Source of the DNA: Pseudomonadota bacterium
Lineage (GTDB): Bacteria; Desulfobacterota; Desulfobacteria; Desulfobacterales; Desulfolunaceae
Assembly: GCA_018818835.1 (NCBI GenBank)
Contig: JAHIRD010000021.1
Location: 1-41,832 of the forward strand
Length of the DNA: 41,832 nt
Direction: 5' to 3'
Positions 34,001 to 40,678 of the stretch are shown here, one piece after another. The notes under the pieces are model-generated. The model did no database searches, was not told where the DNA came from, and saw nothing but the letters and a program-made list of their open reading frames with translations. Position numbers and translations under genes: made by a program. Every line of letters begins with the position of its first letter. Position 1 is the first letter of the stretch.

Positions 34001-35015
34001 CAGTGATAGTACAGCACCTGTCAGCGAAGGGAAACGTATGGATGGAATGCTGCCTATTCTCACGGAAACAAAGACCATCACACAACTTCTTAAGGTTCTG
34101 ATGAGTGATGCCAACGACTGCGATGAATTGTACATCGCTCTTGAGCAGATATTCGGGACCATGAAGTTTACCGAAGGGCAACTGACCGCCATTAACCGCC
34201 AGGCGGAATCAGGAAACCGATTGCCTTTTCCGGACTGGATGTTTGCAATAGGACTGGGGGCGGATGAATTCGGTTTTTATACGGAATTCACCAATGTCAG
34301 GCCGGAGGATATCGTTGTCGATGTGGGATTGGACAGGATGATTGGCCATGATTCCTATGACGATGGTGAGTTCCATGAAGGTTATGGCCTCGCCTATTAC
34401 GTGGATGATCAGGAAAAGAAAGGCTGGACCGACTTCGATAAAGACATGGATACCCTTGAAGATTTCCTGTACCCGGACAGCCATTACAGTGTGGTTGAGC
34501 CTGTTATTGATTTAATTGACGCCATTTTCAGAAGAGATTCCCTGTATTCAAATGATGATATCGCTGGTTTTCTCTATACTCTGGGTAAGTTGTTCACCCG
34601 GTATGATTCAAACCAGAACCGGTGGGTGATTCAGGGAGAGACAGAACTCAACGATTTGTACACGATCATCAAACAACGAATCCCTGAAATCCATGATGAG
34701 ATCAAGGATGAAACCGGGGACAATTACCACGCCATCTACACCATGAATCAGGATGTACTGTCCCGAATGAACGCCTGCGGAACATCGAACGGTATAGTGC
34801 CCTATGTTCTTGATGCCATGAGCACGGATAAAGGCGCGGAAAAGATCATAAGTGATCTTCATGCCTTCCTGACGGATGGGATCATATCGAATCCCGAGCC
34901 TTTGTGGTCCACTCTTGCAGATTTATTATCGGATTTATCCCGTGCCGTGGATCAATCCAAGGACGGTGAGTTGCTGGATTCCGTTTACGAGGATTACGGT
35001 TTTCAACGTAATTAA
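31038..35015 (+). CDS. very large lipoprotein of unknown function
   Basis: A 1325-residue predicted lipoprotein. ATG 31038 is preferred over an upstream in-frame start because AGGAG is 6-10 bases before it and a signal peptide then begins at residue 2: KKS, a hydrophobic stretch, and the lipobox LVSC with Cys21. Gly22 follows with no Asp at +2, so it is probably sent to the outer membrane. The rest is soluble, rich in Asp, Tyr and Trp, with no transmembrane segment and no family I recognise. Several stretches (GYGLAYYVDDQ, TDFDKDMDTLEDFLYPDSHYS) look like a structured extracellular or periplasmic protein. It is followed after 103 bp by the corrinoid-activator gene. A link to that operon is unproven. 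Confidence 0.8.
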   Translation: MKKSVAYVMVFVLLGIFLVSCGMNKDDDKTLQNNGSLSTDEYANFKLLDIFDGRGSVEVIWDSIDGSECNSRLVCTVDQVVDEFVLSTSIWSEIFKNDKQSVAKLLSVDAVHLLGIMKDEAPYFKESPEDIDAFYSQSPAFLADHFYAFLDRLWEDDNTAGEQALADIAYKLVSRTLAKKTPLEILADIQDDMDDIEDDMFDRDFHNSSSFLGKLLIQADYPLWVDDNGAPVDRDSIDPSLDTNTGQGNAVDGINKLVNWVNRIVADDEAREDLYGMIREFVRVFDPAPDSTHSRTIKALLQNLEDNFTVGGSVYESNPMYKSGPDDPIYTDASLKQTLRESCPYIAQMLARTDREISQSFTDENETPQYIIREMIRGMKSVGYDPDKVSIEEGIRMVMQYDLYGRDRTLPNSGAYSASMFESIAFLTGVTTHIGFKDGGETGETTIISNPTTQHGHGEFTGSLSINDALINMSSNKTLGIGLYDVTFKENDKDYLSRSVVPFTTETMNSYQYDFDQNCGFLKSLAGNCAGDAGSPEGGNRVGIAPAKNEYAPYDPTGLGMPQLAGWTTNWVLRSCFGGQGPYYYADPDAPIVTVNGKNYFKYLRPDGRVYALVNKDNETWEYLYPTDGTRDKEDLETDILEDYNGLRQRFNRYKSTWFTDYYMYHRNNMILSLDNSNGNLEMVNLDDGDSAGRLTYHELVPEDESSHMRACSSPEEAFFRNYEWVYTEKKMAIIVPQSVTVPVLGYGLVFMVLEAHGWAGLQNLRIFEDNHVWAKKGSDGVSDIPGDYRVEIVSNATTLVSVMVNDNSVYNSMLGTGNACPSIVGSSMPALVRLAFPKSPLTDRGNSVADVLVGSRDFEVGDDIWKNRNPFAQLFVSMSYAIDKHRVSSENYDPKSLKAALLAHLKNLAPLIKPQMYYEKHGEGCTPPYDTWKVRVAGGTSSEPWYGSDYLHPAVGFDGTPRWDGTEAERYFYQPAPAKTLLNVMVDSDSTAPVSEGKRMDGMLPILTETKTITQLLKVLMSDANDCDELYIALEQIFGTMKFTEGQLTAINRQAESGNRLPFPDWMFAIGLGADEFGFYTEFTNVRPEDIVVDVGLDRMIGHDSYDDGEFHEGYGLAYYVDDQEKKGWTDFDKDMDTLEDFLYPDSHYSVVEPVIDLIDAIFRRDSLYSNDDIAGFLYTLGKLFTRYDSNQNRWVIQGETELNDLYTIIKQRIPEIHDEIKDETGDNYHAIYTMNQDVLSRMNACGTSNGIVPYVLDAMSTDKGAEKIISDLHAFLTDGIISNPEPLWSTLADLLSDLSRAVDQSKDGELLDSVYEDYGFQRN

Positions 35016-35118
35016 TCGTATTAAAACCAGAAAGCCAGCGACAGGTTAATCGTTTTTTCGGAAACCGTAACACCGTTGGCAAAAAATTTCGAAGCACAAC
35101 ACGCTCGCAGAAGGCTTT

Positions 35119-36660
35119 ATGGCATCTCTAACACTAATACCAGGCGGTCAAACAAAGGACTTCCCGAGCTCAACGCGACTCCTTGATGCATTGCTGGACA
35201 TGGGGGTGGTGGTCAGTTCTCCATGCGGTGGCAAGGGGAGTTGCGGGAAGTGCGGGATCAGGTGTGATGGCGGATTATCTGCCAAAACAGATCTGGAAAA
35301 AAACGTTACCGGAAACAACGCACGGAGCCGGTTGGCTTGTCAGGCTGAACTTACAGATGATGTGACTGTCTTCATCGACGAAAAACGTATTCCTCTTCAA
35401 AAATCTTACCCTGCGGTGAATCCTGAGGATCGTTACGCTATTGCCGCAGATATTGGAACCACGTCGGTCAGCGTCGATCTTGTCTGTCTTACCAATGGAA
35501 AGCAAATTAGCCTTGATACGTTCCTAAACCCCCAGCGCAGATTCGGGCACGATGTCATCAGCCGGATTGCTGCTGCGAATAACCCGGAAAATAAAAAAAT
35601 CATGACCCGGCAAATTCGACAGGCCGTACTTGGGACGATTACCGAAGCGATTTCAGCCATGAAGGTTCCCCTCAGCCACATTGAAAAAATCGTATTTTCC
35701 GGAAATACCACCATGCTTTACCTGCTTTTCGGCATGGATGTGTCCGGGCTGGGGAGATTCCCCTTTGAAGCCTTTTGCCTTGATTTTGATGGCATTGAAC
35801 CCTCTGCTATTGATGCCGGCATGTTCCCCAATGCCCGAATATCAGCCGTACCCGCTGTCAGCGCATTTCTGGGAGGTGATTTTCTCGGTGGCCTGACCCT
35901 CTGTCGTGAAAAAGAATATCGTGAAAACACTTTTTTCATTGATCTGGGCACCAATGGAGAAATGTTTCTTATCAATGGATCCGGTCCCATATATGCAACG
36001 TCCTGCGCCATGGGCCCGGCCCTTGAGGGAATTAATATCTCCCGGGGTATGACGGCAGACGAGGGCGCCATAACACATGTCAGGATCGATTTCGGCGAGC
36101 TTGTCCATACCAAGATCGGAGATGCGCCACCTGTCGGTCTGTCCGGCACGGCCTTGATTGATCTTGTCGCTCTTTTTCTGTCTGAGGGATGCATAAGAAA
36201 AAACGGGAGATTTGCCGACGATGGGCTTTTAAACCTTCCCGGGCCAGCGACATTCGAAAAAGGAGAAAAATCAAAGCAGATCCGTCTCTGGAATGACATT
36301 GCCATTTCCCAGAAAGATGTTCGCAATCTTCAACTGGCAAAAGCCGCAAGCCTTGCTGCTGCGCGGCTTATGCTCCAGGAAGCCGGATGCGCGGCAGATG
36401 ACGTCACCCGTGTTCTGATTGCCGGGGATCTTGGCTCGCATCTGGATAAGGATAATTTCAGATCTCTGGGGTTTCTTCCGGATTTTCCCAACGCCACCTT
36501 TCATTTTCTGGGGAACACCAGTCTTCAGGCTGCGGCAAGCATTTGTGTTGATGAGCTGTTTTACCAAAAAGCGGTTCAGTCAAGGGGCCGGGTCAGGGAA
36601 GTGGTCCTTTCCGGCAATCCGGAATTCAGCAAGGAATTTATCAAAAGTATAGAATTTTAG
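35119..36660 (+). CDS. RACo-type ATP-dependent corrinoid activator (2Fe-2S + DUF4445/ASKHA)
   Basis: A 513-residue reductive activator of corrinoid proteins. It uses ATP and an electron to return accidentally oxidised Co(II) to Co(I). Residues ~1-90 are a plant-type ferredoxin with Cys36, Cys42, Cys45 and Cys74 (C-x5-C-x2-C-x28-C). The C-terminal ASKHA part has AADIGTTSVSVDL, FSGNTTMLYL and FFIDLGTNGEMFLI phosphate-binding blocks, ending in a DLGSHLDKDNFRSLGFLP segment typical of DUF4445. It is shorter than the classical RACo (~630). It heads an operon that also encodes the corrinoid protein and its methyltransferases, which fits the role well. Confidence 0.88.
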   Translation: MASLTLIPGGQTKDFPSSTRLLDALLDMGVVVSSPCGGKGSCGKCGIRCDGGLSAKTDLEKNVTGNNARSRLACQAELTDDVTVFIDEKRIPLQKSYPAVNPEDRYAIAADIGTTSVSVDLVCLTNGKQISLDTFLNPQRRFGHDVISRIAAANNPENKKIMTRQIRQAVLGTITEAISAMKVPLSHIEKIVFSGNTTMLYLLFGMDVSGLGRFPFEAFCLDFDGIEPSAIDAGMFPNARISAVPAVSAFLGGDFLGGLTLCREKEYRENTFFIDLGTNGEMFLINGSGPIYATSCAMGPALEGINISRGMTADEGAITHVRIDFGELVHTKIGDAPPVGLSGTALIDLVALFLSEGCIRKNGRFADDGLLNLPGPATFEKGEKSKQIRLWNDIAISQKDVRNLQLAKAASLAAARLMLQEAGCAADDVTRVLIAGDLGSHLDKDNFRSLGFLPDFPNATFHFLGNTSLQAAASICVDELFYQKAVQSRGRVREVVLSGNPEFSKEFIKSIEF

Positions 36661-36712
36661 AGGTATATGAAAAAGTGTATGAAAACCGTAATATGAATAG
36701 GGAGAAAGAGAG

Positions 36713-37795
36713 ATGAAAGCCTTACCATACTATATCATTTTCCAAATGCCTGTCGGCATTATTATGGGATACGTCCATGGAGGTGTCCTCAATTTCATGA
36801 CGCTGGCCATGTTATTCGTGATCATCCCGTTATTGGATTTCTTCATCGGCATCACCAAGATCAACCCAGACCCGGAAGAAGAGCGGCGCCTGAAGGACAG
36901 CCTCCCGCATAAAATCGTCACTTGGCTGGCTGTTCCCGTCCAGGTCGGCATGGTGATCTGGGGTGCCTTTACGGTGGCGCACGGCAGAATGAGCACTTTG
37001 GAGTTCGTTGGTTTCACCCTCTCCATGGGCTGTATGTCCGGGATCATGGGCATCAACCTGTCCCATGAGTTGATGCACCGTGTGAACAACCGGTTCGAGG
37101 TACTTCTTTCCAGGATCATGCTTTGGACTACCGGTTACATGCATTGGGCCATTGAGCATGTGGCAGGTCACCACAGGAACGTGGCCACGCCGGAAGACCC
37201 CGCCACGGCGCGCTCAGGCGAGTCCTTCTATTCCTTCTGGCCCAGGACCGTCATCGGGGGGTTCACGAGTTCCTGGAACATCGAAAAAAAACGGCTCGGG
37301 AGAAAGGGAATCAGGATTTGGAGTAGCCACAACCGCATCATTAGGTACACGACCGCGGAACTGGCCCTGCTGCTCGTATTCTGGGTCCTGCTGGGGCCCC
37401 TGGCCGCAGTCTACTTCATCATCCAGTGCCTCGTTGCCATCTCGCTCCTGGAAGTGGTGAACTACATTGAGCACTACGGTCTTCTCCGAAGGGAGTTGAG
37501 GGAAGGCGTCTACGAGCCTGTAAACGTCACGCACTCATGGAATTCCGGCAACATTCTCACGAACGTATTTTTGTTCAACCTCCAAAGGCACTCTGACCAC
37601 CATGCAGAGCCGAACCGACGCTATCCGGTGCTCCGATACTTCGAGGAGAGCCCACAGTTACCCACCGGTTATGCGGGCATGATGATCCTGGCTCTGATCC
37701 CCCCGCTGTGGCGCAAGGTAATGGACCAGCCTTCCGGCAAGGATAAAGGAATTAAATCCAACATAATAGCAGATGCTCACATGGACCAACAATAG
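36713..37795 (+). CDS. alkB: AlkB-type non-heme di-iron alkane/ether monooxygenase
   Basis: A 360-residue integral membrane enzyme that inserts one O atom from O2 into a terminal C-H bond. About five or six hydrophobic segments are seen (~5-50, 67-88, 98-118, 213-248). All AlkB histidine boxes are present: SHELMHR (His118, His122), EHVAGHHRNVATPEDPA (His149, His153, His154), NYIEHYG (His254), HSWNS (His274) and LQRHSDHHAEP (His293, His296, His297). The TPEDPATAR and FWPRTVIG matches mark it as true AlkB, not a generic desaturase. It lies 52 bp after the corrinoid activator and 14 bp before the methyltransferase. Rubredoxin and rubredoxin reductase genes are not in the window. By eye the gene is more G/C-rich than its neighbours, hinting at transfer. 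An O2-dependent enzyme in this context is odd. Confidence 0.9.
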   Translation: MKALPYYIIFQMPVGIIMGYVHGGVLNFMTLAMLFVIIPLLDFFIGITKINPDPEEERRLKDSLPHKIVTWLAVPVQVGMVIWGAFTVAHGRMSTLEFVGFTLSMGCMSGIMGINLSHELMHRVNNRFEVLLSRIMLWTTGYMHWAIEHVAGHHRNVATPEDPATARSGESFYSFWPRTVIGGFTSSWNIEKKRLGRKGIRIWSSHNRIIRYTTAELALLLVFWVLLGPLAAVYFIIQCLVAISLLEVVNYIEHYGLLRRELREGVYEPVNVTHSWNSGNILTNVFLFNLQRHSDHHAEPNRRYPVLRYFEESPQLPTGYAGMMILALIPPLWRKVMDQPSGKDKGIKSNIIADAHMDQQ

Positions 37796-37809
37796 AAGAG
37801 AGGAACTAA

Positions 37810-38616
37810 ATGATTGTTATTGGAGAAAAAATAAATGGTACGCGCAAAGCGGTAGGCAATGCCATTCGGGCACGTGACAAACAATTGATTCAGGATCTTG
37901 CTAAACATCAGGTGGATGCCGGTTCTGACTTCCTGGATGTGAATGCCGGTACTCCGCGTGACCGCGAACCGGATGACATGGTCTGGTTGGTAGAGACCAT
38001 ACAGGAGGTCTGTGAGACGCCCCTTTGTCTGGATACTGCCAACCCAAAGGCGTTGCTGGCCGGACTTAAACAGGTTCGCTTTCCGACCATGGTCAATTCC
38101 GTCACAGGGGAAAAGCCCAGGATTGACGGTATTCTTCCACTGGCGTGTGAGTTTAAGACAAACGTGATTCTCTTGCCGATAGATGACGGCGGCATCCCCA
38201 AGACGAGCAACAGCAGGATGGTCATCATTGAAGAGCTGGTCAACCTTGCAAAAGGGGGAGGGCTACTCGAAGAACAGCTTTATATTGATCCGCTGGCCAT
38301 CGCGATCAGTACAGGGACCGAAGGGGCGCTGGTCACATTTGATACCATCAGGAAAATACGTGAAATGTATCCCAAGGCGCATGTAACCATCGGTTTGTCA
38401 AATATTTCATTCGGTATGCCGCTAAGATCCATTATTAATCAAAGTTTTTTATCCATGCTGGTTTTATCAGGTTTGGACAGCGCCATTATGAACCCGAATG
38501 ACCGGCTGTTAAAGGGAACCATGTTGGCTTCGGAGATGCTGGTCAACAAGGACAGGCACTGTCAAACGTTCAGTCGGGCTTACCGATCGGGAGCTCTCAA
38601 TATTCACGAAAAATAA
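37810..38616 (+). CDS. methyltetrahydrofolate:corrinoid methyltransferase
   Basis: A 268-residue pterin-binding TIM barrel (AcsE/MtvA type) that passes the methyl group between a methylated corrinoid protein and tetrahydrofolate. Seen: VIGEKINGTRKAV at the start, then VDAGSDFLDVNAGTPRD, LCLDTANPKAL, MVNSVTGEKPRID and THVTIGLSNISFGMP-like ends, all typical of the family (the Asp and Asn that bind the pterin are in LDVNAG and VNS). It is in series with the corrinoid protein 20 bp downstream. In O-demethylation it is the second methyltransferase (MT-II); in the reverse direction it could methylate a product. Confidence 0.9.
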   Translation: MIVIGEKINGTRKAVGNAIRARDKQLIQDLAKHQVDAGSDFLDVNAGTPRDREPDDMVWLVETIQEVCETPLCLDTANPKALLAGLKQVRFPTMVNSVTGEKPRIDGILPLACEFKTNVILLPIDDGGIPKTSNSRMVIIEELVNLAKGGGLLEEQLYIDPLAIAISTGTEGALVTFDTIRKIREMYPKAHVTIGLSNISFGMPLRSIINQSFLSMLVLSGLDSAIMNPNDRLLKGTMLASEMLVNKDRHCQTFSRAYRSGALNIHEK

Positions 38617-38636
38617 TACATTAGGAGAATTACACC

Positions 38637-39281
38637 ATGGATATTCAGCTGTTGAAAGAAGCTGTTGTCGAGATGCAGGAAGAAAAAGCGTTATCACTAA
38701 CCAAGCAATATATCGAAGAGGGTGCGGATCCGGTATCACTTTTTCAAGTATACCAGGACGCCTTGGTAGAAATCGGCAAGCGGTATGAACAGGAAATCTA
38801 CTTTATTCCTGAACTGATGATGGCCGGCGAGATTATGAACGCTGCTTCGGAATTGATCAAACCCCTTCTCGCAGAAGGACCGGAGGAAGCGAAAAACAAA
38901 AAAGGAAAAGTTCTGATAGCCACGGTCCAAGGGGATATTCATGATATCGGAAAGAATATTGTGACCATGATGATGGATTTGAATGGTTTTGAGGTGAAAG
39001 ATATCGGTGTGGATGTGTCTAAAGACAGAATTATTGCCGAAGCAGAGGCTTTTGGTGCCGATATTATTGGCCTTAGCGGTCTTCTGACCCTTGCCTTTGA
39101 TCCCATGAAAGAGGTGGTGGAGGAACTCAAGGTTCAAGGCCTCAGGGATAAATATAAAGTCCTCATCGGCGGTGGTCAGATGGACGAGAATATCTGCTCC
39201 TACACAGGAGCTGACGCATTTACGACCGATGCGATTGCAGGCATCAATATGTGCAAGGCATGGATGGAGCGGGTCAGTTAA
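38637..39281 (+). CDS. B12-binding corrinoid protein (MtaC/MtvC type)
   Basis: A 214-residue methyl carrier. Residues ~1-85 are the helical cap domain (EEKALSLTKQYIEEGADP, FIPELMMAGEIM). Residues ~90-214 are the Rossmann-like B12 domain with GDIHDIGKN, where His102 is the lower cobalt ligand in the D-x-H-x2-G motif. IIGLSGLLT supplies the Ser, and LIGGGQ the C-terminal glycine loop. AGGAG lies 7-11 bases before the start. It is the shared substrate of the neighbouring methyltransferases and of the RACo-like activator. Confidence 0.93.
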   Translation: MDIQLLKEAVVEMQEEKALSLTKQYIEEGADPVSLFQVYQDALVEIGKRYEQEIYFIPELMMAGEIMNAASELIKPLLAEGPEEAKNKKGKVLIATVQGDIHDIGKNIVTMMMDLNGFEVKDIGVDVSKDRIIAEAEAFGADIIGLSGLLTLAFDPMKEVVEELKVQGLRDKYKVLIGGGQMDENICSYTGADAFTTDAIAGINMCKAWMERVS

Positions 39282-39364
39282 ATCATCGGTACCCTGTCGC
39301 ATTTAATTTTTGCAGGAGTATGTGAAGACACTTATTTGAGAGTATTACCCCAAGGAGGATTGCC

Positions 39365-40666
39365 ATGATAGATCAACAAAATACTGAATCGTCTGCCAAC
39401 AACCCGGTGTTCGCAGAATATGAGGCACGAAAAAAACGACTCGAAGACGCCATTCAATTAAAAAAACCCGACAGGGTTCCCATTGCTCCGTTGATTGCTA
39501 TTTTTTACCCCACACGGATCAAGGGCATATCCAATAAAGACAATATGTTTAATCAGGCGGAGACGTTTAAAGCGTGGATCGAAGCCGCCGTTCAGCATAA
39601 CTGGGATACGGCGCTTCCACCGATGGGATTCCAGCCCGTCAAACTCTGGGAGCTGCTTCAAATCACACAGATGAAGTGGCCCGGTGGCCAATTGGAGGAT
39701 AATACTCCTTTTCAGTGGGTTGAAGGTGAGTATGCCGCCCGGGAGGAATATGATGAAATGCTCTCCAACCCAAACAGTTTTGCCGTTAAAAAATTCTGGC
39801 CCCGCATTGCCAAGGCCCTTACTCCGATCAGTGATATGATACAGATGGAACCGCCTCCTCCGATGCTTTATTTCTCCAGCGCTTATTCTCTCCCCACATT
39901 TCTGGGTGAAATGACATCCCTACCCGAGATCAGGCAAGTACTCAAGACATTGCTGGCTGTTGCAGACGAGTATGCTGCATTTAAGGAGGGCTTGGCAAGC
40001 TATGTAACGGATGCGAAGAATCAGGGCTTCCCCCTTGTCTTCGGTCCGCAGACAATTACGGCGATCGACTGGGTGGCTGATGTTTTTCGGGGTTTGCGCG
40101 GAAGCATGCTCGATATGTACAGAGCGCCCGATAAATTAAAAGCCCTTGTGGACGAGTTTATACCCTACACAATAGCTGCGCCGATGTTAATGGATACCCC
40201 GTTTGAATGCAAACGAGTGTTTATCCCCATGCACTGGGGCGCTGCCGGGTTTATGTCCGACAAGCAGTTCGCTGAATTTTATTGGCCTTCCTTTAAAGCC
40301 CTTATTATTGGGCTGGTGGATGCCGGCTATACTCCCGTGCCTCTTTTTGAAGGCGATTACACACCCCGTCTAAAGTATCTCGCTGAATTACCCGCCGGAA
40401 AGGTGGCTGGACATTTCGATCATATTGACCGGAAAAAAGCGAAAGAAATGATAGGCGATACCATGTGTTTCTGGGGGAATGTCCCTTCAACTCTTTTGTG
40501 CACCGGCACCCCTCAGCAGGTTGAAGACGATGTGAAGGAATTGATTGATATCTTTGGTGACAACGGAGGGCTGATTATAGACTGCAATATGGGGATACCT
40601 GATGAGGCAAAACCGGAAAATGTCCAGGCCATGACAGACGCTGTGATGAAATATGGAATCTATTAG
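39365..40666 (+). CDS. URO-D-family methyltransferase (MtaA/MtvB-like)
   Basis: A 433-residue protein of the uroporphyrinogen-decarboxylase superfamily. Seen: RKKRLEDAIQLKKPDRVPIAPL at the start (a URO-D methyltransferase opening), FGPQTITAIDWVADVFRG, and a C-terminal part with AGHFDHIDRKKAKEMIGD, CFWGNVPSTLL and DCNMGIPDEA. In such operons this protein is the substrate-side methyltransferase (MT-I) that moves a methyl group from a methoxylated or other methyl donor to the corrinoid protein. The classical His-x-Cys zinc motif of MtaA/MtbA is not obvious (HFD instead), so donor and metal use are open. AAGGAGG precedes the ATG; the 83-bp gap before it is plain. Confidence 0.86.
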   Translation: MIDQQNTESSANNPVFAEYEARKKRLEDAIQLKKPDRVPIAPLIAIFYPTRIKGISNKDNMFNQAETFKAWIEAAVQHNWDTALPPMGFQPVKLWELLQITQMKWPGGQLEDNTPFQWVEGEYAAREEYDEMLSNPNSFAVKKFWPRIAKALTPISDMIQMEPPPPMLYFSSAYSLPTFLGEMTSLPEIRQVLKTLLAVADEYAAFKEGLASYVTDAKNQGFPLVFGPQTITAIDWVADVFRGLRGSMLDMYRAPDKLKALVDEFIPYTIAAPMLMDTPFECKRVFIPMHWGAAGFMSDKQFAEFYWPSFKALIIGLVDAGYTPVPLFEGDYTPRLKYLAELPAGKVAGHFDHIDRKKAKEMIGDTMCFWGNVPSTLLCTGTPQQVEDDVKELIDIFGDNGGLIIDCNMGIPDEAKPENVQAMTDAVMKYGIY

Positions 40667-40678
40667 GAAGGATATATC

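Noticed and set aside
36713-37795. Generic fatty-acid desaturase
   Set aside because: The NYIEHYG, LQRHSDHH and TPEDPATAR segments are specific to AlkB-type monooxygenases.
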